From IMG/VR virus record IMGVR_UViG_3300009129_000029, positions 1 to 41,071 of that record: a stretch of 41,071 nt of DNA. One strand, given 5' to 3'. Position 1 is the first letter of the stretch, and every line of letters begins with the position of its first letter. Shown here piece by piece: positions 24,501 through 32,186 of this stretch. Source of the DNA: a virus. The translations under genes were made by a program, and so were the position numbers. Below the pieces are notes generated by a model. The model ran no database searches and was not told the DNA's origin. It saw only the letters and a program-made list of their open reading frames with translations.

Positions 24501-24971
24501 AGGCTGATAGCTTTCGGAGATGAGTTTGAAAAGGTTATTAAGTCCTGTCTGGTTCTGTGCAACCAAGACAAGGTGAGCACGACGGCGAAGTACATCCTTC
24601 ACTGCCTTCTTGCTAGCATCCTCGTCCTCAATCGTAGTACCCGACTGAGACTCTGCCTTCTTGTTCTTTACCTTGGCTCTGGCTTCTTCATAGTCCGTTC
24701 GCCAGTCTTCGATGGAGGGAATGAAGTATGCTTCGACGCCGTAGATTGGCTTAAATTCTTTTCCCTCGGCTTGCATCTTCTTAGCATGAAGTACCTGATG
24801 GGCAAGCCCATTCATATTCCCATGGTCTGTCAGCGCCAAAGCAGTGCAGCCATTTTGATATGCAAAGTCCATGTGCTCTTGGGGGTACCCAATCGCATCG
24901 AAGATCGAACCTGCAACACTGTGAGCGTGTAGGTTTACGAACGGAATCTCGGAAGAAACGCGAGTTGTCAT
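21519..24971 (-). CDS. dnaE: Replicative DNA polymerase III alpha subunit
   Basis: The 1150-residue polymerase has an N-terminal PHP domain (NLHAHS at 13-18, TDHGNMNG at 48-55) and the C-family polymerase core. The metal-binding Asp residues are in PDIDYD at 476-481, and the third is in KFDILGLSTLR. Other family segments are GPGRGSAAGSLVAYALGIT, RHAGGVVVAE, IFQEQIAILA and FNKSHAVSYS. Length and order match a complete DnaE. It should copy the phage genome; no beta clamp, tau or exonuclease epsilon is visible here. A family A polymerase is also present at the window end. Confidence 0.95.
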   Translation of the reverse strand: MTTRVSSEIPFVNLHAHSVAGSIFDAIGYPQEHMDFAYQNGCTALALTDHGNMNGLAHQVLHAKKMQAEGKEFKPIYGVEAYFIPSIEDWRTDYEEARAKVKNKKAESQSGTTIEDEDASKKAVKDVLRRRAHLVLVAQNQTGLNNLFKLISESYQPENFYRYPRMDYALLEKYSEGIIASSACLGGVYAQDFWHSWETDEDGNRTFDRDECLERMRTTTRRMQSIFGDRWYGELQWNNVPEQHQLNQCIIEMHHEFGIELVSTADSHYPSPTAWKDRELYKRLGWLGKSKPDYESNELPIDVEEIGYELYPKNGDQMWESYRKYSTDAGAEYDDDLVLGSIKNGHNIAHDRVESFFPDNTVRLPDFVVPAGHTATEALIQYSLEGLKTLGFVDNEEYRDRLKRELQVIDDRGFSKYFLTMKAIADKATEKMLAGPGRGSAAGSLVAYALGITQIDPIKYGLLFSRFLRSDATDYPDIDYDVSDPMVLKEELIEQWGEDTVAPISNWNTLQLKSLIKDISKFYGIEFTEVNAVTSTMMFEATGPAKQRHGIKAGVYVPTFEEVMEFSGTLQAFLNKYPHVKTHVNALYGQTRSCSRHAGGVVVAENLDQYMPLINSGGVRQTPWSEGQNVRHLEPMGFIKFDILGLSTLRMIDGAIRHILQRHHGVEDPTFEQVRDFYNNNLHPDAIDFDDQDVYTNVFHAGKWGGVFQFTENGAQEFCVRAKPSSIIDISAITSIFRPGPLSAGVDKDYVEAKQAPQYVKYLHPIVEEVTQETYGFLIFQEQIAILAHKLGKDLTLDEGNLLRKLLTKKGTGKNDKKALIHKKFVEGCQEKGIKLADAERLWDTFEYFSGYGFNKSHAVSYSVLSFQCAWLMNYYPAEWLASFLDKEPESRKEKAINVAKNYGFEIAPLDINKSGTVWEISEDGQTLIQPLTSVKGLGEAAIAQVIANRPFNNVEEFLFNENITYSKLNKKALDVLIRCQALNSLMDERFTGLKHFWSCVAVDRPKNKKRFLENIEAYADEGVFTEEELIQYQVDLTGVFPFDLVLSERVRQRLEERFVPPLGEFDPDLQVAWFVPRKIVPRKTKHGKIYWIVEVIDSSNKTTKIKCWGVKPERGDNVQINRPYMAKLDYDPKWGFSTRSIHHNFRLLG

Positions 24972-24977
24972 GTACGG

Positions 24978-25184
24978 CTATGCCTCGTCAATGATGTTGT
25001 CAACGAGACGAACGAAGTCGGTAGGACCGAGATCATTACCTGCGGCACTCTCTTGAATGACGTGATAGCGCAGACCGCCTAGGCGACGTTGAATCTGGTT
25101 AATGCGACCAGCAAGGATATCGACCTTGCTCTTGAGTTGTTCGTTCTCAGACTTAAGCTGAGTTGGTGTTGGTTTAGTGGGCAT
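24978..25184 (-). CDS. Short coiled-coil protein upstream of dnaE
   Basis: The 68-residue protein has a coiled coil (LKSENEQLKSKVDILAGRIN) and an acidic C-terminus (DFVRLVDNIIDEA). The ATG at 25184 has AAGGAG close upstream. It lies 6 bases before dnaE and may assist it, but that is only proximity. No family is recognised. Confidence 0.7.
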   Translation of the reverse strand: MPTKPTPTQLKSENEQLKSKVDILAGRINQIQRRLGGLRYHVIQESAAGNDLGPTDFVRLVDNIIDEA

Positions 25185-25197
25185 TTTATTCTCCTTG

Positions 25198-26097
25198 TTA
25201 AATGTCTATGCCTATAGGATTGAGTTTTGAGACTGGTAATAAGTAGTCTGGGCGCTCAATATGCTGTGCCTCATCTGAGGCTAAAAACTTACGGTATTGA
25301 TCCCAACTCTCTAAAGAGTGAAACCACGGGACTTCGACTTTATTAGCTTCCTCCATTATAGCAGATCCAAACACAATGTCAAGTGAAAAATGACGTGCGG
25401 AGTATCTTTTTTCTATCGGGAGCCTCTTGCTCGGGTATTTCTCCCCTTCCTTCGGGGCATACCAGCCGGCGGTGCCCTTCTCTCGTACGTCGCGGCGGAA
25501 CATCTTGAAGTCCTCTCCGTCGAAGGTGAAGGGGAGCGGCTTGCCGTCGCGGATAGTCTTGCCTCGGTGTGATAGATAAAACCTGTTGTTTGATGAAATC
25601 TGCTTACGACTGGAACGCAAAAGTTGTGCGCTAAATATGCCAGTGGGAAAGGCTACAAAGAACCTGTCTGGAACAATCCATTTACTCATCCGACTAGAAA
25701 TATGATAAGCAGTGAGGGCGCCATGAAGTACGCTCCAGCCGTAACAATCGCGCTTGTCTCTGTCCTTTGGGTGTACTGGCACGTAGTAGATTGGAACCTG
25801 CTGCCTCTCTTCGCTAGGGTATCGTGACATTGTGCGATTTCTGTAGACAGGATCCTCAACCATGTCACCCAGAGTGTGTTTAATAATCGGCGCAACGTCG
25901 TCATTGCAGACAATCCAGATCGTTTCGCAGCCCGCGTATGCACATTGGACGACCGCGTGTTCGATAGCTGTATAATTTTCAGAAATCATTGCCATGCAGT
26001 TTGGAAGTCCAAGGTTAATGTTTGCAGACATGCCAGCCACCGGAATAATACCAGCAAGATGATACGAAACTGTATTTCCTTTGCCTGTCTGAATCAT
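25198..26097 (-). CDS. Nucleotidyltransferase-like protein
   Basis: The chosen start is ATG 26097 (MIQTGKGNTVSYHLAGIIPV), which overlaps the upstream stop as ATGA; a longer frame to 26172 would lie in that gene. The N-terminal part (GIIPVAGMSANINLGLPNCM, then ENYTAIEHAV and CETIWIVCNDDV) fits the GT-A fold of sugar-nucleotide pyrophosphorylases, though the Gly-rich G-x-G-T/S-R nucleotide loop is altered. A later HGALTAYH segment is also of this type. It could activate a sugar phosphate, perhaps from the mannose pathway, or modify another molecule. The substrate is unknown. Confidence 0.6.
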   Translation of the reverse strand: MIQTGKGNTVSYHLAGIIPVAGMSANINLGLPNCMAMISENYTAIEHAVVQCAYAGCETIWIVCNDDVAPIIKHTLGDMVEDPVYRNRTMSRYPSEERQQVPIYYVPVHPKDRDKRDCYGWSVLHGALTAYHISSRMSKWIVPDRFFVAFPTGIFSAQLLRSSRKQISSNNRFYLSHRGKTIRDGKPLPFTFDGEDFKMFRRDVREKGTAGWYAPKEGEKYPSKRLPIEKRYSARHFSLDIVFGSAIMEEANKVEVPWFHSLESWDQYRKFLASDEAQHIERPDYLLPVSKLNPIGIDI

Positions 26098-26981
26098 GAT
26101 GTTAATAAAACTTTGGGGATATACGGGTTGGCGGGTCGTGGAACGCCATAATGCTTGGAATTCTGTAGACATTCTCTTAAAAGGATGTGCGGCTCGACAC
26201 GATTATAAATTATAGCTGGGTGGACCGCGTAAGTGTGCATTGCTACGCGGCGCCTCTGCCTCTTGTTGAACTCAATCTTTAGGGCATAGTGTTTCGGCTT
26301 TCCGTTTGGACCGGTCCCATTGCGCGCACCACGGATGCCGACGCCCTTCATTCTCTCTATAATTCTAAAGCGGGCGTACGTCGGAGAATGCTCAAAGTCG
26401 TCAAGCTGACTTTCGTGCAGAAAAGATTCTGAACACAAGTCCTTCTTGTCTGGGTGGTGTCCATCTAGCCTCTGTGAAGGGTAAAAATATATATTTTGTA
26501 CAAAGTCTTCGGACGGGTCCATAAGCTTACTTTCGCCATGTTTCATGCCAGAGCGAACATCAAACCAGTCTACGACACAGTAATCCTCACACAGCGAAAC
26601 AATCGGGGGCATGCCTTCAATCTTGTCATCATCAAACATCCAAGCTGTTCCAAAGTTGCCCCTGACAATTCGAGATCTGTTGTTTGTGCTGACTACTAGA
26701 GCGCCGTCATCTATACGAATGCTTGCCGCGTTGTCGGCAAACGGAAGCTGCCCGCCCATCGACAGCAGCATGTAGAGGCGATTCCACAAGTCTATCTTAT
26801 ACCTTATGACACCCTTGCCCATTCCGTATGCCGATAGGTCAGTCGGAGGCAGCTTCTCATGATTCCACGGTGCAGACGAAGGGTACCCAACCACTGGCAT
26901 GCCACTATAAAAAGCATAGATCAGGGCGCTAAGGCTATAGCCCACTATAACTCCGTCCCATTGGTACCTGTGTTCTTTCAT
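26094..26981 (-). CDS. Unidentified 295-residue partner of the nucleotidyltransferase
   Basis: The N-terminus holds WDGVIVGYSLSALIYAFYSG, a strand-loop-helix like a Rossmann or FAD-binding start, although the Gly pattern is incomplete. The rest is rich in aromatic residues, with a basic stretch (RRRVAMHTYAVHPAIIYNR). It is coupled by 1-base overlap to the GroES-like gene upstream and by ATGA to the nucleotidyltransferase. It may work with that enzyme in sugar or nucleotide modification. No function is assigned. Confidence 0.65.
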   Translation of the reverse strand: MKEHRYQWDGVIVGYSLSALIYAFYSGMPVVGYPSSAPWNHEKLPPTDLSAYGMGKGVIRYKIDLWNRLYMLLSMGGQLPFADNAASIRIDDGALVVSTNNRSRIVRGNFGTAWMFDDDKIEGMPPIVSLCEDYCVVDWFDVRSGMKHGESKLMDPSEDFVQNIYFYPSQRLDGHHPDKKDLCSESFLHESQLDDFEHSPTYARFRIIERMKGVGIRGARNGTGPNGKPKHYALKIEFNKRQRRRVAMHTYAVHPAIIYNRVEPHILLRECLQNSKHYGVPRPANPYIPKVLLTS

Positions 26982-27253
26982 TAGGCGAGCGAGGCTAGCA
27001 CATAATTCTCCAGAATCAAAAGATACTTTGAGCCATCGACATCTAGGTTCTTGACCATGTGCCTTTCGACCGCGATCACGTCGCCAGCAAGATAGTTGTC
27101 TTTACAATCTTCTGCTAACGCGACTACACGATAACACTCGTATTCCTTAGCAGGAGGTTTATAATCATCAGGTAGCACGAAGCCTTTGTCGTCATCGGCG
27201 ATGGTGTTGAGTTCTTCAACTTGAATGTGTCGGTTCTTTGGTGTTAATAGCAC
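26981..27253 (-). CDS. GroES-like cochaperonin
   Basis: The 90-residue protein follows the GroES/T4 gp31 layout: first strand LTPKNRHIQVEE, a mobile loop with GFVLPDDYKPP (FVL in place of the IVL tripeptide that docks on GroEL), then CYRVVALAED, YLAGDVIAVERHMV and the closing strand YLLILENYVLA. It should cap the phage or host GroEL. Translation begins at GTG 27253 with a perfect AGGAGG 4 bases upstream, right after the ribonucleotide reductase. The gene is separated from groEL by 15 kb, unlike bacterial groESL. Similar proteins are known in T4-like marine phages. Confidence 0.8.
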   Translation of the reverse strand: MLLTPKNRHIQVEELNTIADDDKGFVLPDDYKPPAKEYECYRVVALAEDCKDNYLAGDVIAVERHMVKNLDVDGSKYLLILENYVLASLA

Positions 27254-27261
27254 CGGTCCTC

Positions 27262-29241
27262 CTAGATTGTGCAGGTGTCGTTGGTGCAGAACTTAGATCC
27301 AGCACCTTCGGTTTCGGTTTCGATACGCTCAATGGGCGTGATTTTGCTTGACATTTTCTCGTACTCTTCTTTCGTGATTGCTTCATATGGAGCCTGCTTA
27401 TATCCTGTTTCTTTATATGCTAAAAACGACACTGCTTTAAGTCGAGTTTCGTACATTTCTAGAGCACCCTTGAGTGACGAGGCTTCGTGAGGCTGAAAGG
27501 TTACTGTTACTGACACAGAGTTATCAGCCCAAAAGTGCTGATACTGTGCCGCAATCTCTAACTGCTCCCACATCGACACGTCCTTCTTGCTCTTCTCAAA
27601 GTACGGCTCTTGCACTGGAAACTCCACAACCGTAGTGTTGGGAGAGTATGCATCTGGTTCCATATTATACCCTGCTTTTCTCAAATGATCAAGTAAATCT
27701 GATGTGTTTGAGAAACGAATCCTGCGAAGATAGTATTCGGACTCGGGAAAATGGATGCCGGGGGTGGAACCATTGAGCAGTGAGACTGTGCCGCTGGGCT
27801 TGATACTGGTCATGCGCACGGAGCGGGGGATACAAAGCCAGTTTGAATACTCCTCGTCCAAGTCCTGCACACGATCATAAGCCTTATCGCACCAGTCATA
27901 AACCTCACGGCGACCGTGCTTGGCAAACGCCTGAACCACGCCAGACTGCGAGAGCCCAATACGTCGGTTCTTGAGCATAATTGCGTTCGTTTCTGGCCAA
28001 TGTGTGTTCACCAGCGTAACCGTCTTGCCGTACAAGTATGCGATCTTTAGTGTCTTAAGATAGTCTTCGTAGTTCTCATGTTTGGCTGGGTACGTTTCAA
28101 CCAGACAGCACAACTCAGCGTCTTCAAGCTGCTGCTCCACACAAGGGTTGAAGCCCATAACATGACGGTCATCATCGCGTGGCTCATCTTTGAAGCGACC
28201 ACGGGTACGGGCGTTGTTCAGCCAAATGTACCCCGGCTCTCCATTCTGCTGAGACTGTTCTGCGTGCCATGTATAATCCATGCCCACCATCGCCTCAAAC
28301 GAGTTATTCGATCCCCACCGGTGAGAGTAAAGTTTGTCTTGATCATTCTTCATCGACAAATACTCTTTGTCATCATGGGCGCCAAGGGCGAGAGCAGCAG
28401 ACCTACGAACATTGCCTGCGACAACACACTTGCCAATAAGATTCTCTGTATCCACAATGTCAACAGAAGTTACAGACTCGCCGATGCGAGTATCGTAAAG
28501 TTCCTTAAGGTTATTATGTAACAGCATCAGCGGCTCATGCCCAGCAGAGGTACCACCGAAACCCTTGATGGCGGCACCAAGAGGTCGAATAGCACTGTAG
28601 TCAAAGTGAGGCACGTCATTACCAAAGTAATAGCCGTCGAGGAGGATGCGCACTGAACGTACCCAGCCCTCACGACTGTCATCAATAACATAAACATCGT
28701 CAACAAAATTGGGCTGACTAATTGTAGCGGTGCCGGCACCCTTGGTGTCAAACCCAACGCCGATGCCGACCATCAATGCATCCATGATCCACGCAAACAG
28801 ATAGCCACCTTTGGTGCTAATGTCTTTGGTGGAGCGGAACGCGCAGTTAAACAAGCCTGCGCCAGTGCGCTCCTGCACAAACTTGGTGCCCATCATCCAC
28901 AGCCCACGACCGGGTGGCGACCACTTAAGAGTGAAGAGCCTATCATACGCATCCTTAGCGGTGCGCTGAGCCTTTGCATCATTCCACTCAAGCCCCAAGC
29001 GGGCAACGTGTTGTTTTTGAATGTCAAACATTCCCTCAATAACTCGGCGGCATGTCTGATGCCACTCTTCGGTACCGGGAGTGCCCGGTGAGGATTCTTC
29101 TAGTCGTCGCGAATACGTTCTCTTAAACGTCACGTATCCCAGCGGACCCCACGGCACTTGTCGATCTCTATAGTTATCAATAAAAGATTCTGACAGTCGA
29201 AATCGACGGACTGACGGATCTCTCTCGGTTTGTTCGTACAT
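27262..29241 (-). CDS. nrdJ: Adenosylcobalamin-dependent ribonucleotide reductase (class II)
   Basis: The 659-residue enzyme resembles the monomeric class II reductase (RTPR type). The opening PWGPLGYVTFKRTYSR is typical. The active-site Cys133 (NCAF), the thiyl Cys367 in NPCVE with Asn365 and Glu369, and Cys378 are spaced as in the family (11 residues between the last two). A C-terminal Cys pair (CTNDTC) can relay reductant. It makes deoxyribonucleotides from ribonucleotides using vitamin B12, so the host must supply B12. It is coupled to the helicase gene by TAATG. Confidence 0.95.
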   Translation of the reverse strand: MYEQTERDPSVRRFRLSESFIDNYRDRQVPWGPLGYVTFKRTYSRRLEESSPGTPGTEEWHQTCRRVIEGMFDIQKQHVARLGLEWNDAKAQRTAKDAYDRLFTLKWSPPGRGLWMMGTKFVQERTGAGLFNCAFRSTKDISTKGGYLFAWIMDALMVGIGVGFDTKGAGTATISQPNFVDDVYVIDDSREGWVRSVRILLDGYYFGNDVPHFDYSAIRPLGAAIKGFGGTSAGHEPLMLLHNNLKELYDTRIGESVTSVDIVDTENLIGKCVVAGNVRRSAALALGAHDDKEYLSMKNDQDKLYSHRWGSNNSFEAMVGMDYTWHAEQSQQNGEPGYIWLNNARTRGRFKDEPRDDDRHVMGFNPCVEQQLEDAELCCLVETYPAKHENYEDYLKTLKIAYLYGKTVTLVNTHWPETNAIMLKNRRIGLSQSGVVQAFAKHGRREVYDWCDKAYDRVQDLDEEYSNWLCIPRSVRMTSIKPSGTVSLLNGSTPGIHFPESEYYLRRIRFSNTSDLLDHLRKAGYNMEPDAYSPNTTVVEFPVQEPYFEKSKKDVSMWEQLEIAAQYQHFWADNSVSVTVTFQPHEASSLKGALEMYETRLKAVSFLAYKETGYKQAPYEAITKEEYEKMSSKITPIERIETETEGAGSKFCTNDTCTI

Positions 29242-30611
29242 TATGTTTGCTTACTCCTATTAGCCTTAAAGTTTTTGTATTTTTCTTTTAAATTCTCTGC
29301 TTGTTTCTTTGCAGAGTTTTCCATGATTTCACCGGGAGTCTCGCCAGTGGGCTGAAGAATCTTGATCTTTACAGACCCCGGATCCATAAATATCGGATAT
29401 ATGAGTCCATCGGGTCCGTTTCTATTCTTGGCGACGAATACTCGTCCAGTATTGTTGTTTTTGTCGTCAATGGTTCTGGAGACAGAGAAAATAAAGTCTG
29501 CCACAAAGCACTTATTGAACGCTTCGCTGATCGACTCCATTGTAATAACTTCTGCATTTAATCCTGACCTATTGGTTTGCGATGCTGTCCACACTGGACA
29601 CTTGTTTTCTTGTGCAATCGCCCGCAACTCTTCATAGATGGATTCAAGTTCATTTCTTTTCTCTTTTTGATAAGTAACAGGTCGCAAAAGATCCCCATAA
29701 TCGACAATGATCATATCCGGCGTGATATCTCGCTTCCGCAACTTCTCCAAGTGAGTTGTTAGTGTGCGGGTGCTTGCAGATTTGGTCGGATACTCCTTAA
29801 TAATTAGTCTGCCTTCTATATCCTGCACCGTCTCATATACTAATTCTTTCAATTGAAAAAGATCACCCAAAGGTACGCCCGTCAAGCACGAATCATAGCG
29901 ATTCCCAATAGCTGATTCAGCCAACTCCAAAGTGTAGTGAATAACTGTCTTGCCTTCCTTGACCGCCTGTGACCCTAAGTGTGTGAGAACCATAGACTTT
30001 CCAGCACCTGTGGGTGCGATGACCACTCCAAGTTCGCCGGCTCCAAGCCCGCCCTTCGTGAGAGAATCAATCTCATGCCAGCCAGTTGTGACCGCATTTC
30101 TTGTTTTAAGCTGGAACCTTGCTTCAAAATCTTTCACGTAATCATGACCAAAATTATTATCGCTCCCAAGCTTGAGAGCGTCATTGATCACCGCGCTAAT
30201 CTCATCGAACGAAGAAGTCTGCAACAGCTTGACAGACTCCATCATCGCTTCCTTGAGTTTCTGCTTCCTGCAGAAGTCAAGCGATATCTCTTTAATATAT
30301 TTCCGACCCTCGACCTCAGAATTACAAATGCGCGCAAAATAGCTGCGCACCTGTTGCTTGTCGGTGTCTGTCTCTCCCTCCAACTCGGAGCGGAGGAGCG
30401 TCATCATGATCTTGGTGGAAGGGTGTACGTTATACTTGTCGCGATACGCAAACACTTGCTTCACAAACGTGCGAAGATATGATAGCTCTAAAAAATTAGT
30501 ATCCAACACCTCATGAATCTGATCCGCAAACGGACGATCTTCAAGAATAAGTTGACACAATCCCTCTTGGAAGTTCTTTCCAAATTTACTGAAACTGGGT
30601 TGTTCTGACAT
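29241..30611 (-). CDS. DnaB-family replicative helicase
   Basis: The 456-residue RecA-fold ATPase has Walker A APTGAGKS at about 199-206 and Walker B MIIVDYGDLLRP. The region QTNRSGLN and the C-terminal NRNGPDG fit the DnaB/gp41/gp4 group. The N-terminal 160 residues are helical, as in DnaB. It should unwind the replication fork as a hexamer. AGAGGA precedes the ATG at 30611. A sigma-70 promoter overlapping the end of the exonuclease gene drives it. Confidence 0.9.
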   Translation of the reverse strand: MSEQPSFSKFGKNFQEGLCQLILEDRPFADQIHEVLDTNFLELSYLRTFVKQVFAYRDKYNVHPSTKIMMTLLRSELEGETDTDKQQVRSYFARICNSEVEGRKYIKEISLDFCRKQKLKEAMMESVKLLQTSSFDEISAVINDALKLGSDNNFGHDYVKDFEARFQLKTRNAVTTGWHEIDSLTKGGLGAGELGVVIAPTGAGKSMVLTHLGSQAVKEGKTVIHYTLELAESAIGNRYDSCLTGVPLGDLFQLKELVYETVQDIEGRLIIKEYPTKSASTRTLTTHLEKLRKRDITPDMIIVDYGDLLRPVTYQKEKRNELESIYEELRAIAQENKCPVWTASQTNRSGLNAEVITMESISEAFNKCFVADFIFSVSRTIDDKNNNTGRVFVAKNRNGPDGLIYPIFMDPGSVKIKILQPTGETPGEIMENSAKKQAENLKEKYKNFKANRSKQT

Positions 30612-30629
30612 TTTTTCCTCTAGGTGCAG

Positions 30630-30658
30630 ATTATACCGCGTTCGCTACTTGTTGTCAA
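30630..30658 (-). promoter_or_regulatory. Consensus sigma-70 promoter of the helicase operon
   Basis: TTGACA (30658-30653) lies in the last codons of the exonuclease gene, with a 17-base spacer and TATAAT (30635-30630), a perfect consensus match. The helicase ATG is 19 bases below the -10. The operon continues through the ribonucleotide reductase and the GroES-like gene. Confidence 0.85.
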
Positions 30659-31610
30659 CCACAATTCGCCTCATTGTTTGAAACAACGACGACCAGTCTC
30701 CTGCGCCAAAGCCGTCTTCAATCATCATACCCTGAACCGCTGTTTTGTTGAGGAGCATTTCTGCCTCTTCAATCGCAAACCTTACCTGCCTCTTGCCCTG
30801 TGGCGAGAGCGACGGAGCATATAGCTGCATCAGCTTATAGTTCTGTGCTATCACATCTTCGTTTTCAAGAATCGAAGTATAAACTTTCAGCTTCGACTCG
30901 GATAGTTGTGAACGGCAATGTTCCATAAGGTTATTAATCGTGCAGAACTCTTCGTCTGCAAAAAATTCAAAACGCTTCTTAATTGTGCCCAAGCCAACGC
31001 CGGTAACACCCGGCAAGTTGTCTGACTTGTCTCCCGCAATAGCGCGGGCGAGCGCCATGTTATTCGGGTGGATACTGTACTCGTCCACCAGCCGCTTAGT
31101 GTTCATGATCTGCTTCTGAATCGGTCGGAACACTACAGTGTTATTGTCGCACAACTGGAAGAAGTCTTTGTCGCTGGAAACGATTACCTTCTGCCAATCT
31201 GCAAAGTGGGGAAGCTTAGAAACGTAGGCGATCACGTCGTCTGCCTCCACTGCTGGAAGCATGGTCTGAGAGATTGGCAACTCGTTTAGGTACTCAATCA
31301 GGCGGGTCTGCTGCCACACCTTATTTTCCATTTCTTCATTCTCGGAGAGGTTTCGCACATCACGGTTCAGGCGGATAGGCTTGCGCCCTTCTTTGTAGCC
31401 CTTGTTAACAGACTTGCGCTTCTGCGAGCCGCCGGCACCATCCCACGCAATCACGATATGATCTGGCTTGGTTTCGCGGACCAGTTTCTGTAGGATCTTT
31501 AGAAAACCCTTGACCCCTCCGATTGGTTGACCATTAGTCGATAGACTAGGATCAACAATATATGCGCGGAAATACATGTTCAGCGCATCAATAATCAAAA
31601 CTCTTTTCAC
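30645..31610 (-). CDS. 5'-3' exonuclease / flap endonuclease
   Basis: The 321-residue protein belongs to the Pol I N-terminal/T5 D15 family. Acidic metal sites are in IDALNMYF, AWDGAGG, AVEADDVIAY and SSDKDFFQL, and the helix-hairpin-helix is in GDKSDNLPGVTGVGLGTI. It removes RNA primers and 5' flaps. It starts at GTG 31610, with AGGAG 13 bases upstream, just below the tRNA-Leu gene. Confidence 0.9.
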   Translation of the reverse strand: MKRVLIIDALNMYFRAYIVDPSLSTNGQPIGGVKGFLKILQKLVRETKPDHIVIAWDGAGGSQKRKSVNKGYKEGRKPIRLNRDVRNLSENEEMENKVWQQTRLIEYLNELPISQTMLPAVEADDVIAYVSKLPHFADWQKVIVSSDKDFFQLCDNNTVVFRPIQKQIMNTKRLVDEYSIHPNNMALARAIAGDKSDNLPGVTGVGLGTIKKRFEFFADEEFCTINNLMEHCRSQLSESKLKVYTSILENEDVIAQNYKLMQLYAPSLSPQGKRQVRFAIEEAEMLLNKTAVQGMMIEDGFGAGDWSSLFQTMRRIVVDNK

Positions 31611-31633
31611 AGCTTGTGTGCTCCTATAAAGAA

Positions 31634-31719
31634 TGGTAGGACTGGCGGGACTCGAACCCGCATGACCTAGGGTCGAGAGATTTTAAGTCTCTTGTGTCTA
31701 CCAATTCCACCACAGTCCC
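31634..31719 (-). tRNA. tRNA-Leu (anticodon UAA)
   Basis: The minus-strand transcript starts GGGACTG and ends CAGTCCT-A-CCA, a full acceptor stem with encoded CCA. The anticodon stem-loop AGAGA-CTTAAAA-TCTCT carries UAA, and a long variable arm (CGACCCTAGGTC) and the T-loop GGGTTCGAGTCCC follow, as in type II leucine tRNAs. It lies between a terminator and the exonuclease gene. Confidence 0.95.
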
Positions 31720-31733
31720 ATTGAATAAAAGAA

Positions 31734-31764
31734 GCCTTCGGGGAGATGTAGCCTCCCCGAAGGC
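31734..31764 (-). terminator. Rho-independent terminator
   Basis: GCCTTCGGGGAG (31734-31745) and CTCCCCGAAGGC (31753-31764) form a perfect 12-bp stem with a 7-base loop. In the minus direction the stem is followed by TTCTTTTATT. It ends the transcript of the exported WxPGxW protein, 14 bases below its gene, and sits just upstream of the tRNA. Confidence 0.9.
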
Positions 31765-31777
31765 GCAGTTTTGTCAC

Positions 31778-32128
31778 CTATCGGCGACGTTGGTTATGTG
31801 CTCGGGCACGGCGTGGCGGAGTACGCTGCCAGTGACCGGGAACCCAGACAGTGCGGCGATGACGGCGGACCCAGTGACCGGGAACCCAGTTCGCATTTGC
31901 ATGCGGACGGGCAACGGGTCGATTAGGACCGAAATCACGCCCATGAACAGGGTGTGACCAGTGAGCACGATAGACGCGGGTGGCGGGAACCCACACCCAT
32001 GAAACAGACACAGCAGGCGTACCTACGGTGACAGTTGCGCGGGTGTTTGGACGATGCCGATTGTGCGCGTCTGCGGTTTGTGGGACTGCCAATGCAGCAG
32101 CCATCACGAACGTAATAAGGAATTTCAT
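31778..32128 (-). CDS. Exported basic protein with WxPGxW repeats
   Basis: The 116-residue protein has a signal peptide (MKFLITFVMAAALAVPQTADA) and a mature part rich in His, Arg, Pro and Trp. Two copies of WVPGHW (NWVPGHWVRRH and VWVPGHWQRT) resemble the YXWGXW repeat family of secreted bacterial proteins. It should reach the periplasm or outer membrane and could bind polyanions or alter the envelope. The ribosome site is excellent (GGAAGGAGG), and the gene has its own terminator and probable promoter, so it is a separate transcription unit. Confidence 0.75.
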   Translation of the reverse strand: MKFLITFVMAAALAVPQTADAHNRHRPNTRATVTVGTPAVSVSWVWVPATRVYRAHWSHPVHGRDFGPNRPVARPHANANWVPGHWVRRHRRTVWVPGHWQRTPPRRARAHNQRRR

Positions 32129-32157
32129 ATTTATACCTCCTTCCTTTTGTTCACTAT

Positions 32158-32186
32158 GTTAGACGTATGAGATCAGTTTTTATTCA
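32158..32186 (-). promoter_or_regulatory. Putative promoter element, copy 2 of 2
   Basis: TGAATAAAA and ATACGTCTAAC, 9 bases apart, repeat the layout found at 105-134. The first block overlaps the recA stop codon, so part of the likeness could be coincidence. The exported-protein ATG is 30 bases downstream. Treated as a promoter by inference. Confidence 0.5.

Noticed and set aside
25198-26172. The start at 26172 for the nucleotidyltransferase.
   Set aside because: It lies well inside the upstream gene; ATG 26097 gives a tight ATGA overlap as used elsewhere in this genome.
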